Shown: positions 1 to 6,656 of the stretch, one piece after another
Layout of the letters: each line of letters opens with the position of its first letter
Position numbering within the stretch: the stretch's first letter is position 1
NCBI GenBank assembly: GCA_964614215.1
Contig: CAZTKP010000114.1
Location: 1-8,951, forward strand
Length of the DNA stretch: 8,951 nt
Reading direction: 5' to 3'
DNA from: CAZTKP01 sp964614215
GTDB lineage: Bacteria > UBP6 > UBA1177
Program-made: the position numbers and the translations under genes
Notes under the pieces: generated by a model
The model's input: only the letters and a program-made list of their open reading frames with translations
What the model was told of the DNA's origin: nothing
Database searches by the model: none

Positions 1-641
1 TGCTTATTTGCGGCACTTATGATAGTGTCTGAAAAAGGGATGTCATTAACGCCTGAATAGATAAGTGCAAGAGCAATGTAGGCACGGGCATTATCAACAT
101 GGGTCAGAGCTTCGCCTTCAACTTCACCTGCAAGTTCGTTGAGTTTTTCAGCAACATCAAGAAGGAACTGCTTTTTTGAAGGGAAAACAGTCTCGCTATC
201 TTCAACTGCAAGCTCAATACCCGCATAAAGACCGTCGTTAAACTTCTTGAGTTTACCGTTCACCGTCTCAATCGAAGGAATTATGGAAACCTCTTCATCC
301 ACCTTGTTCTTAATTGCGGCAAGAGCCTTTGATCTGTCAGGAAAGATCTTTTCAACAAGTTCAGGGTCAGTCTCACGCATGTCACCAATATCAAGCTTTG
401 TAAGAGTTTTAGATTTATTCAGTGTAACCGTACACTCACCGAAAGTCTCTGTGACAGTTCTCGTCTCATCGTAGACAAGTTCCTTGTCATCAGGTGTATC
501 ATCTGTGATCGTGTGAGTCTGAACCTCAGTCTTTTCGCTGACAACTTCCTCGACACCCTGATTGTCAAGAAGCCCGAAATCGCAGGATGAAAAGAAGAAA
601 AGGACGGGAATCAGAAAAAAAGTTCCTTTAAAAATACGCAT
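1..641 (-). CDS. Putative lipoprotein, 5' part only (C-terminus beyond the left edge)
   Basis: An open frame without stops runs from an ATG at 639-641 to the left edge, giving 213 complete codons. It starts with a lipoprotein signal peptide: Arg2 and Lys5, a hydrophobic stretch (about residues 7-17) and a lipobox-like FSSC with the lipidated Cys at residue 20, followed by Asp21. The protein should therefore be lipid-anchored and periplasm-facing; Asp at +2 would favour inner-membrane retention if E. coli-type sorting rules apply. Residues 25-75 are rich in Thr, Glu, Asp and Val and look beta-like. From about residue 95 on it appears mostly helical, with an Ala-rich segment near residues 185-195 (ARAYIALALIYSG) that resembles a TPR-type helix pair, but one unit is not enough to call a TPR. 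A GGAG at 648-651 lies 6 nt before the ATG and supports this start. It is divergent from the kamA unit. I do not recognise a specific family; function unknown. Confidence 0.8.
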   Translation of the reverse strand, partial: MRIFKGTFFLIPVLFFFSSCDFGLLDNQGVEEVVSEKTEVQTHTITDDTPDDKELVYDETRTVTETFGECTVTLNKSKTLTKLDIGDMRETDPELVEKIFPDRSKALAAIKNKVDEEVSIIPSIETVNGKLKKFNDGLYAGIELAVEDSETVFPSKKQFLLDVAEKLNELAGEVEGEALTHVDNARAYIALALIYSGVNDIPFSDTIISAANK

Positions 642-674
642 AGTACACTCCGTTAAAAGTCTTTACTTATCTTT

Positions 675-702
675 AGTGTAAGTAAAATGAATTTTTATTC
701 AA
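675..702 (-). promoter_or_regulatory. Candidate sigma70-type promoter of the lipoprotein gene
   Basis: On the minus strand, TTGAAT (697-702) and TACACT (675-680) are separated by 16 bp. The predicted start point near 668 would give a leader of about 27 nt containing the GGAG site. The match is good but not perfect, and the surrounding DNA is AT-rich, so chance matches are possible. Confidence 0.45.
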
Positions 703-800
703 AAAATATATTTTTTTCAGTCTGAAAAAACACGAATTACATCGGCGGGCTTTTGCGTTTATAAGTGTCTGTAATTATTCCGTAAAATCATCCTATTCTT

Positions 801-832
801 TTTTGCTTGCTTTTTGGTGAAAAAGTGCAAAA
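801..832 (+). repeat. Imperfect inverted repeat (hairpin) in the kamA leader
   Basis: TTTTGC (801-806) can pair with GCAAAA (827-832), and GCTTTTT (809-815) with AAAAAGT (820-826, one G-T pair). This leaves a 2-nt bulge (807-808) and a GGTG loop (816-819), giving 13 pairs in 32 nt. It is not followed by a T-run on either strand, so it does not look like an intrinsic terminator. It ends about 60 nt before the kamA start codon and could be a leader structure or protein-binding site. The arms are AT-rich, so the fold is weak and may be accidental. Confidence 0.35.
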
Positions 833-891
833 TATTCCTAGGGCTATCGGCAAAAAGTGTTGGTTTTAATTGAAGATTTAGGGGGTGAAAT

Positions 892-2079
892 ATGAAGAGC
901 GAATTACGTGTATTAGATGATGACGTTCCGCTTGTCCACGGTCCTGCAGGGACGGGACTAGAATTTAAGGCCAGATTCTTTCCGGGGATCGACCACAGAA
1001 CATGGTCAAACTGGAAATGGCAGATCAGAAACAGTATCACCGATTTTAACGAACTTTCCGACATACTTGAATTAAATGCGCATGAAAAAAAGGCATTTGC
1101 AGGAATTTCAGGATCAATTCCTCTGAGGATAACTCCGTACTATTTATCGCTTCTTTACGGTAAGGGCAGGCAGTATCCTCTGAAAAAGACAATGGTTCCC
1201 AGTATTTTTGAACAGAAGATCGGTTTTGGAGAAAGTGGCGATCCACTCAATGAGGAACACATGTCGCCTGTGCCGAACATTGTTCACCGCTATCCGGATA
1301 GAGTTCTTTTCCTCGCTACAGAGTTCTGCAGCGCCTACTGCAGATACTGCACAAGACACAGAGTTGTCGGAAAGGAAAGCGGAAAATGCAGCCTAAGTTC
1401 AGGATCGTGGGATAATGGGCTGGCATACATTGCATCGCATCCGGAGATAAGGGATGTGCTTATTTCAGGAGGAGATCCTCTCACGATGTCAGATGCAAGG
1501 TTAGACTATCTGCTTTCAAGACTTAGGGCGATCCCTCATGTTCAGATCATCAGGATCGGAACTAAGACTCCCGCAGTTCTTCCGCAGAGAATAACTCCCA
1601 GACTGATCAGAGTTCTGAAAAAGTATCATCCGCTCTATATCAGCATTCACTTTACACACCCTGATGAAATTACACCCGAAACATCCGTTGCGTGCAGGAT
1701 GCTTGCTGATGCGGGAATTGTGCTTGGAAGCCAGACAGTTCTTCTTAAAGGTGTTAACGATAACGAAAAGGTTCTCACAGAGCTTTTTCAGAAACTTCTG
1801 ATGATCCGAGTCAGACCTTACTACCTCTATCAGTGTGATCCTGTTCAGGGAACGGAACATTTCAGGACAAGTGTCGATAAGGGTCTTGAAATAATGTCGA
1901 AGATCAGAGGTCATACAAGCGGTTACGCTGTTCCCAACTATGTCATAGATGCTCCCGGAGGAGGAGGAAAGATCCCGCTTCTTCCTGACTACTATCAGGG
2001 AAGAGATGAGGAGTATGTTTATCTGCGGAATTTCGAGGGGAATTTCTACAAGTACCCCGATCTGAAAACTTCAGTCTGA
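892..2079 (+). CDS. kamA: L-lysine 2,3-aminomutase (radical SAM, PLP-dependent)
   Basis: Converts L-lysine to L-beta-lysine (3,6-diaminohexanoate) in the cytoplasm using a [4Fe-4S] cluster, S-adenosylmethionine and PLP. The 395-residue protein has the radical-SAM cluster motif C146-x3-C150-x2-C153, then TR with Arg155 matching the substrate-binding Arg of the Clostridium subterminale enzyme. It has a GGDPL motif at 193-197 of the SAM site and the PLP motif PGGGGK at 355-360 with Lys360 as Schiff-base residue. Asp316 (YQCD) and Asp353 (VIDAPGG) match the two aspartates that hold the lysine side-chain amine; these are substituted in glutamate 2,3-aminomutase, which argues for lysine. Length is close to the 416-residue clostridial enzyme and longer than EpmB (about 342), and the C-terminal LRNFEG region typical of KamA is present. 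The start is supported by AGGGGGTG at 880-887. It is the first gene of a four-gene unit with two ATP-grasp ligases and a GNAT protein, so beta-lysine is probably a building block here. No other lysine-fermentation genes (kamDE, kdd, kce) are in the window. Confidence 0.93.
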   Translation: MKSELRVLDDDVPLVHGPAGTGLEFKARFFPGIDHRTWSNWKWQIRNSITDFNELSDILELNAHEKKAFAGISGSIPLRITPYYLSLLYGKGRQYPLKKTMVPSIFEQKIGFGESGDPLNEEHMSPVPNIVHRYPDRVLFLATEFCSAYCRYCTRHRVVGKESGKCSLSSGSWDNGLAYIASHPEIRDVLISGGDPLTMSDARLDYLLSRLRAIPHVQIIRIGTKTPAVLPQRITPRLIRVLKKYHPLYISIHFTHPDEITPETSVACRMLADAGIVLGSQTVLLKGVNDNEKVLTELFQKLLMIRVRPYYLYQCDPVQGTEHFRTSVDKGLEIMSKIRGHTSGYAVPNYVIDAPGGGGKIPLLPDYYQGRDEEYVYLRNFEGNFYKYPDLKTSV

Positions 2080-2094
2080 AATAAGAGGTCAAAA

Positions 2095-3084
2095 ATGAAA
2101 ATAGGATTCACGTACGATCTTAGAGATGACTATATCAAAAAAGGTTTCAGCGTTGTTGAAGCTGCGGAGTTCGATACAGTTGAAACGATCGAAGGAATTG
2201 AGGATGCACTTAATAAACTGGGGCATGAAGTTGAGCGGATAGGAAATGCCGAAAACCTTGTAAGAGAGCTGGTTAACGGAAAAAGATGGGACATGGTCTT
2301 CAATATAGCTGAAGGCGTTTCGGGAATAGGTCGGGAGGCTCAGGTTCCTGCAATTCTTGATCTTTACAACATTCCCTATGTCTTTTCCGACCCGATGGTC
2401 CTTTCTCTCACGCTGCATAAAGGTATGACAAAAAGAGTTGTGAGAGACGGCGGAGTGCTTACTCCCGATTTTCACATAGTTTACTCTGAGGATGACATCG
2501 AAGAAGTGAGACTGACCTATCCTCTTTTTGTAAAACCTGTATCTGAAGGAACGGGAAAGGGGATCGGAAAGATGTCGAAAGTGGATGATGAATACGGGCT
2601 GAGGGATGCCTGCGTCTATCTTCTTAAGGAATTCGGGCAGCCTGTTCTGGTCGAGCGTTATCTTCCGGGCAGGGAATTTACTGTCGGAATAACGGGAACA
2701 GGAAAAAGAGCCCGTGTTACAGGTGTTATAGAGATCAACTTTCTTGCTGAGTCTGAGAGCGAGGCATACGGAATAGTGAACAAGAAAAATTACGAAAAAA
2801 TGATGAAGTACACTGTTCCTGAAGAAGAGATATACGAAAAGTGTGAGGAGACGGCTCTTAAAGTATGGAGACTTCTTGAATGCAGGGATGGAGGAAGAGT
2901 AGATCTGAGAAACAATGAGTCGGGAGAACCGGAATTTATTGAAGTTAACCCTCTGGCGGGACTTAACCCGATAGATTCAGATCTGCCGATTCTTTCCAGA
3001 CTGAACGGTCTTGATTATGACGGATTGATAAAAGAGATCATGGATTCCGCAGCAAAGAGGCTTAAAGATGAAAAGGCACAGTGA
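2095..3084 (+). CDS. ATP-grasp ligase, D-Ala-D-Ala ligase-like (first of two)
   Basis: An ATP-grasp amide-forming ligase of the D-alanine-D-alanine ligase group: it would activate a carboxylate as acyl phosphate and couple it to an amine. In the 329 residues I see an N-terminal fold with FNIAEG (69-74), Lys109 and Lys113 (HKGMTK), the ATP-binding FVKP with Lys147 and its Gly-rich loop EGTGKGIG (151-158), VERYLPGREF with Glu187 and GRE at 192-194, then the metal site formed by RVD (268-270) and EVNP (Glu283, Asn285). True Ddl enzymes have a GGxSxE motif near the N-terminus; here the start is MKIGFTYDLRDD, so cell-wall D-Ala-D-Ala synthesis is unlikely. The start is set by AAGAGG at 2083-2088, 6 nt upstream, and only 15 bp separate it from kamA. 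Inferred job: ligation of beta-lysine or of a product made from it. The substrate is not readable from the sequence. Confidence 0.85.
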   Translation: MKIGFTYDLRDDYIKKGFSVVEAAEFDTVETIEGIEDALNKLGHEVERIGNAENLVRELVNGKRWDMVFNIAEGVSGIGREAQVPAILDLYNIPYVFSDPMVLSLTLHKGMTKRVVRDGGVLTPDFHIVYSEDDIEEVRLTYPLFVKPVSEGTGKGIGKMSKVDDEYGLRDACVYLLKEFGQPVLVERYLPGREFTVGITGTGKRARVTGVIEINFLAESESEAYGIVNKKNYEKMMKYTVPEEEIYEKCEETALKVWRLLECRDGGRVDLRNNESGEPEFIEVNPLAGLNPIDSDLPILSRLNGLDYDGLIKEIMDSAAKRLKDEKAQ

Positions 3085-4066
3085 AACTATCGCTATCCTT
3101 CACCAGGCAGTATTGGAAAACGCAATGCCTGATGAGCTTGATGTGCTTGTTCAAGTCAGAGAGATATCGGATGTGCTGAGCGAACTGGGATACAGCGTAA
3201 AGATCGTTCCTGTTGATGAAACTTTAAGATTTGTAAATGATATCGACAAATGCGATGCTGTTTTTAATCTTGTGGAGACATTTAAGGGAAAGGCAGATAG
3301 ATCACATGTCGTTCCTTTGATACTTGAGCTGAAAGATATCCCTTTCACAGGTTCCGGATCACAAGCTGTTGCAGTGACGACAGACAAAGTTCTTACCAAA
3401 TCCGTTCTTTCAGTGAACGGAATGCCTACGCCTGACTGGTATATTCCGGGAAGGTCCGGAACTTTTGAAAGCGGTGTCTATATTTTTAAGCCTGTCTCGG
3501 AAGATGCATCGCTTGGAATTACGCAGGAAAGTCTTTGTGAAGTCAATAGTAGAGAGGAAGCGGACAAACTTATTTTAAAATTTCAGAAGCGCTACGGGAT
3601 ACCTTTTTTCTGTGAAAAGTATATCGACGGGCGCGAGTTTAATATTTCGGTAATAGGAATGAACGGCAGACCGAAGGTCTTTCATCCGTCAGAGATGATC
3701 TTTCTGGGAAAAGATGAGGAAAAACAAATAGTTGATTATGATGCCAAGTGGAATGAGGATTCAGAGAACTACAGGAACAGTGTCAGGTCCTTTTCAGATG
3801 CAAAAGAAGACAGAGAACTTTTCGTGCAACTGAAAAGTCTTACATTGAGATGCTGGGACCTTTTCTGCCTTAAAGGCTATGCGAGAGTTGATTTCAGGGT
3901 CGATAAAGTTGGAAATCCGTACATTCTTGAGATCAATGCTAATCCGTGTCTGTCTTCGGATGGAGGTTTTGCCGCAGCTGTGAACTATGAGGGTTTTTCA
4001 TTCAGTGATATTATCAGGATCATTTTAAATGAGGCTGTAAATGAGAATAAGAAAAGAAATAACTAA
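3068..4066 (+). CDS. ATP-grasp ligase, D-Ala-D-Ala ligase-like (second of two)
   Basis: A second ATP-grasp ligase, 332 residues, with the same order of motifs but clearly different sequence. It has FNLVE (66-70), the helix DKVLTK (106-111), ATP-binding FKPVSEDASLGI (140-151) with Lys141, Glu183, GRE (188-190), a DYDAKW segment (223-228), RVD (273-275) and the metal-binding EINANP (Glu288, Asn290). The N-terminal PDELDVLVQVREI segment (21-33) replaces the GGxSxE motif of Ddl. The gene overlaps the previous ligase by 17 bp, and AAGAGG (3055-3060) inside that gene lies 7 nt before its ATG, which suggests coupled translation. Two non-identical ligases side by side suggest two successive condensation steps, or one ligation plus a related carboxylate activation. 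The substrates are unknown. Confidence 0.85.
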   Translation: MKRHSETIAILHQAVLENAMPDELDVLVQVREISDVLSELGYSVKIVPVDETLRFVNDIDKCDAVFNLVETFKGKADRSHVVPLILELKDIPFTGSGSQAVAVTTDKVLTKSVLSVNGMPTPDWYIPGRSGTFESGVYIFKPVSEDASLGITQESLCEVNSREEADKLILKFQKRYGIPFFCEKYIDGREFNISVIGMNGRPKVFHPSEMIFLGKDEEKQIVDYDAKWNEDSENYRNSVRSFSDAKEDRELFVQLKSLTLRCWDLFCLKGYARVDFRVDKVGNPYILEINANPCLSSDGGFAAAVNYEGFSFSDIIRIILNEAVNENKKRNN

Positions 4067-4517
4067 AAAGGACGTTAAATGTATAAGCGATATCCTTACA
4101 TCTACTGGATATTTTTACGATTTTGAGATCGCAACAGCGGTTGAAATAGCGAAAGAGGCTGTGCTTAAAGGCAGAAAAAGCGGCTATAACTTTATTTTCT
4201 TTGACGACGAGAAAGGAGTTCCTTTTGCCTTTACCGCTTTTGGAGAGATACCTTGTACAAAGAAGAGATTTGATCTTTACTGGATAGGAGTTCATGAAAC
4301 GAAACGAGGCCGCGGGCTGGGATCCATCCTTCTGCAGGAAAGTGAAAAAGCCGTAAGCGAATACGGTGGAAAGATCCTTTACATTGAAACATCCTCAAGA
4401 GAAAAATATTTTCCGACAAGAGAGTTCTATCTTAAAAACGGATATATCATAGAAACTGTTCTTGAGGATTTTTACGACGACGGTGACGGAAAAGTTATTT
4501 ATTCAAAAAGGATGTAA
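4041..4517 (+). CDS. GNAT-family N-acetyltransferase
   Basis: A 158-residue GNAT-fold acyltransferase that would use acetyl-CoA (or another acyl-CoA) to acylate an amine. The acetyl-CoA pyrophosphate loop is RGRGLG at 89-94, preceded by the beta-4 strand LYWIGVHETK (79-88). The second half has the beta-5 strand YIETSS (114-119) and the FYLKNGY motif (129-135) that closes GNAT domains, ending in a VIYSKR strand. It overlaps the preceding ligase gene by 26 bp, and GAGG at 4031-4034 lies 6 nt before the ATG, so it belongs to the same unit. It is much shorter than the beta-lysine acetyltransferase AblB of methanogens (about 270 residues) and I see no AblB-specific extension, so it need not acetylate beta-lysine itself. 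Its likely role is acylation of the unit's product or intermediate, or self-protection against it. The function is inferred from context. Confidence 0.85.
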   Translation: MRIRKEITKKDVKCISDILTSTGYFYDFEIATAVEIAKEAVLKGRKSGYNFIFFDDEKGVPFAFTAFGEIPCTKKRFDLYWIGVHETKRGRGLGSILLQESEKAVSEYGGKILYIETSSREKYFPTREFYLKNGYIIETVLEDFYDDGDGKVIYSKRM

Positions 4518-4531
4518 ATTCTAACAATTTC

Positions 4532-4560
4532 TTGTTTGTAACCTCATAAACGCATATAAC
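4532..4560 (+). promoter_or_regulatory. Candidate promoter of the TonB-dependent receptor gene
   Basis: TTGTTT (4532-4537) and TATAAC (4555-4560) are 17 bp apart in the 85-bp gap after the GNAT gene. The start point would be near 4567, leaving a leader of about 36 nt. If real, the receptor can be transcribed apart from the kamA unit. I see no convincing intrinsic terminator in the gap, so read-through from upstream is also possible. Confidence 0.45.
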
Positions 4561-4593
4561 ATTACCCTCAGTTGTGGTTGTTATTTCATGAGT

Positions 4594-4599
4594 GAGGAG
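4594..4599 (+). promoter_or_regulatory. Ribosome binding site that decides the receptor start
   Basis: GAGGAG lies just before the ATG at 4603. The in-frame ATG at 4588 has no purine-rich site upstream and would add MSEEK before the signal peptide. The 4603 start gives a standard MKK-type signal sequence, so it is preferred. Confidence 0.7.
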
Positions 4600-4602
4600 A
4601 AA

Positions 4603-6594
4603 ATGAAAAAAATATTGCTGATAGTGATCATTCTGGCGACGTTCGTTTCGTTGTGGGCACAGGAAAAGAAGGAAACTGAAAAAAAGGAAGATTCTGTTAA
4701 AAAAGTAGAAAAGACTGAAAAGGCGCAAAAACCTGAAAAAAAGGAGCGCTCCAGATTCGTAGCGAAGGCTGAGCCGATAATAATTACTCCTGACAGGGAG
4801 CCTGTTTATCTCAAAGACAGTCCTGAGATAGTGACGGTCGTTACTGCTGAGGAAATTAAGAGGATGCAGGTGAACTCCACGACAGAGGTGCTCGAAAAGG
4901 TCACAGGTGTTTTTATGGAGACAGGTACAGGAAGCGGATTTCCTAAACGCGGTGTTGCTTCGGTTAACGGACTGCCGGCAAACTACGTTCTTGTTCTTTT
5001 AAACGGTGCAAGACTGCTGTCAGAACACATCCATACTGGTCAGAACATCGATACGATACCGCCTGAAAGTATCGAAAGGATAGAGATCATCAAAACTGCG
5101 GCATCCGCTCAGTACGGAAGCGATGCGATCGGCGGTGTGATCAACATTATAACTTATAAAAAGTCTAAAAAAGTCCATGGTAAGGCCTATGGAAAGTTCG
5201 GTTCCTACAAAACTATGAATGCCGGTGCGAAGTTGACGGCACCTTTGGGAGAAAAAGCTCACCTTTCACTGTTCAGCGATGTTGAAAGAAGTGAAGGGAT
5301 CCCTCTGATCAGTCCTGCTCACAGGGTGGATAACGAAGGTTACAATACCATATCTCTCATCAACACTATTAAACTTGATCCTACTTCATGGTTCAGTGCG
5401 GATATTAACGGCGGATTCTTTTCAAAAAGGATGGAATTCAGAGGAGAAAGAGCCTACAGCAGGCTGATAATGCCCGGCGGAAAAGCTAAAATAAAATTTA
5501 ATGACCAGTGGTCACTAAATGCGTCTTTTGAATATGCGGATTGGGCTTCAGAGACCAGTACTGAAAAGAACAGACTTATCCTTCCGCAGCTTTACACATC
5601 ATGGAAAGGTTTTAATAATAAAAATCTGCTCAATTTCGGTGTGGACTACAGACACAGCTGGTTTGAAAGGACAGGAATTGATGAAATGAAAGACCAGTTC
5701 ATGTTCGGAGTTTTTATCCACGATGCACTTAAGATAACAGATCAGTGGCATGCCTCGGCTTCGGTCAGGCTTGATGTGACGGACAGTAAAAAAGTCGTGG
5801 TTTCTCCGAAAGTTGCCCTGATGTACAAACCTATTGAGGACTTCAAGCTCAGGTTTGCTTTTTCCAGAGGTTTTCACTCGCCGACGGTACAGGAACTTTA
5901 CGAAGAAGGTTACGGACACGGCGGAACAGCATACCGTTTTGGAAATGAAGATCTTAAGCCTGAATACAGCACAGCTTTTTCATTAAGCGGTGAGTACAGT
6001 CCTCACAAAACTATAGAATTTTTTGTAAATGGTTATCTCAGTCTGATAGATAACTTTATCGTTCCTCAGTACGAAGGCCCGTGGGACGAAAATCCGGATG
6101 TAGATGTGTGGAGAAGAGAAAATATTTTAAGGGCGATAGTTTACGGAGTCGAGTTCAGTTCAAGATGGACTCCGCTTGAATGGATGTCGCTGAAAGTCGG
6201 ATACACTTATGCGGGAAACAAGAAGCAGGATGATGAAAAAGAGCTTCGTTTCCATCCGGGACATGCAGTTTTTGCCACACTTGATCTTGAAAAGGATATC
6301 ACGGCAAAATGGCAGATCGGCGGATTTTTCAGTTTTAAGGGAGCCTTTGACAGGAAAGCATGGAGCTGGAAACCGGACGGTGATGCCGATAGAGACGATG
6401 AAACAGGATACATAACAGAACTTGGTGACTATCAGATGCTCAGTCTGGGAGTTCAGATCACATACGATAAAACTTATCAGATAGCTTTCAAAGCGAATAA
6501 CCTTCTCGGGCAGGATATTGAAAATCTTGACGACGCGCTTACAAAGATCGACGGTGAGCCGACATTTTACGGAAGTCTGAGGATATTCTACTGA
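4603..6594 (+). CDS. TonB-dependent outer-membrane receptor
   Basis: An outer-membrane active transporter energised by TonB-ExbBD, of the BtuB/CirA-like type; the ligand cannot be read from the sequence. The 663 residues are: signal peptide 1-20 (MKKILLIVII core, ending near WAQ); a Lys/Glu-rich linker 21-50 (19 of 30 residues are K or E); a TonB-box-like EPIIITP at 57-63; a plug domain about 70-188 with DSPEIVTVVTAEEI, VLLNGARLL and the closing YGSDAIGGVINIIT (171-184); then a beta-barrel to the C-terminus. Barrel hallmarks are FSRGFHSPTVQELY (420-433), GNEDLKPEYS (447-456), NNLLGQ (632-637) and a terminal strand ending in aromatic Tyr663. It starts 85 bp after the GNAT gene in the same orientation. 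It may import the product of the upstream unit, its metal complex, or an unrelated nutrient such as cobalamin or a siderophore. No cobalamin riboswitch or Fur box is visible upstream. Three A7 runs lie in the first 140 nt of the gene (4606-4612, 4679-4685, 4736-4742). Confidence 0.92.
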   Translation: MKKILLIVIILATFVSLWAQEKKETEKKEDSVKKVEKTEKAQKPEKKERSRFVAKAEPIIITPDREPVYLKDSPEIVTVVTAEEIKRMQVNSTTEVLEKVTGVFMETGTGSGFPKRGVASVNGLPANYVLVLLNGARLLSEHIHTGQNIDTIPPESIERIEIIKTAASAQYGSDAIGGVINIITYKKSKKVHGKAYGKFGSYKTMNAGAKLTAPLGEKAHLSLFSDVERSEGIPLISPAHRVDNEGYNTISLINTIKLDPTSWFSADINGGFFSKRMEFRGERAYSRLIMPGGKAKIKFNDQWSLNASFEYADWASETSTEKNRLILPQLYTSWKGFNNKNLLNFGVDYRHSWFERTGIDEMKDQFMFGVFIHDALKITDQWHASASVRLDVTDSKKVVVSPKVALMYKPIEDFKLRFAFSRGFHSPTVQELYEEGYGHGGTAYRFGNEDLKPEYSTAFSLSGEYSPHKTIEFFVNGYLSLIDNFIVPQYEGPWDENPDVDVWRRENILRAIVYGVEFSSRWTPLEWMSLKVGYTYAGNKKQDDEKELRFHPGHAVFATLDLEKDITAKWQIGGFFSFKGAFDRKAWSWKPDGDADRDDETGYITELGDYQMLSLGVQITYDKTYQIAFKANNLLGQDIENLDDALTKIDGEPTFYGSLRIFY

Positions 6595-6640
6595 AAAAAC
6601 AGAAACTATCACAATAACTAGATTTTCTAACATAAAATAA

Positions 6641-6646
6641 TATAAT
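6641..6646 (+). promoter_or_regulatory. Possible -10 element before the small barrel gene
   Basis: A perfect TATAAT stands at 6641-6646, with a start point expected near 6653, about 53 nt before the ATG. No good -35 hexamer is found 16-18 bp upstream (TAGATT at 6619-6624 is the nearest), so the site is weak and rests on the -10 alone in AT-rich DNA. Confidence 0.3.
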
Positions 6647-6656
6647 TCTTAAAAAA

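Noticed and set aside
642..891. Lysine riboswitch or other riboswitch upstream of kamA
   Set aside because: The region is too short and AT-rich, shows one bulged hairpin only, and has none of the multi-helix conserved core expected of a lysine riboswitch.
759..1064. 101-codon minus-strand frame across the kamA start
   Set aside because: It overlaps the kamA 5' end antisense, has no SD or known motif, and its far end lies in AT-rich intergenic DNA.
1516..1914. 132-codon open frame on the minus strand inside kamA, and a similar 128-codon one at 2089-2475
   Set aside because: Both oppose conserved enzyme-coding sequence and look like shadow frames with no domain features.
892..2079. EpmB-type (EF-P lysine modification) aminomutase instead of KamA
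   Set aside because: The protein is longer than EpmB, has the full KamA C-terminus with both lysine-binding Asp residues, and no epmA or efp gene is nearby.
4518..4602. Cobalamin riboswitch or intrinsic terminator before the receptor
   Set aside because: Only 85 bp are available. The one small hairpin (AACAA, TTGTT around 4524-4537) has 5 pairs and no following T-run.
4588..4602. Longer start for the TonB receptor at 4588
   Set aside because: No SD precedes it and it places MSEEK before a standard signal peptide; the GAGGAG at 4594-4599 serves the ATG at 4603.
6160..6633. 157-codon open frame on the minus strand inside the receptor gene
   Set aside because: It is antisense to a well-supported barrel-coding region, has no SD and no recognisable motif; a shadow frame.
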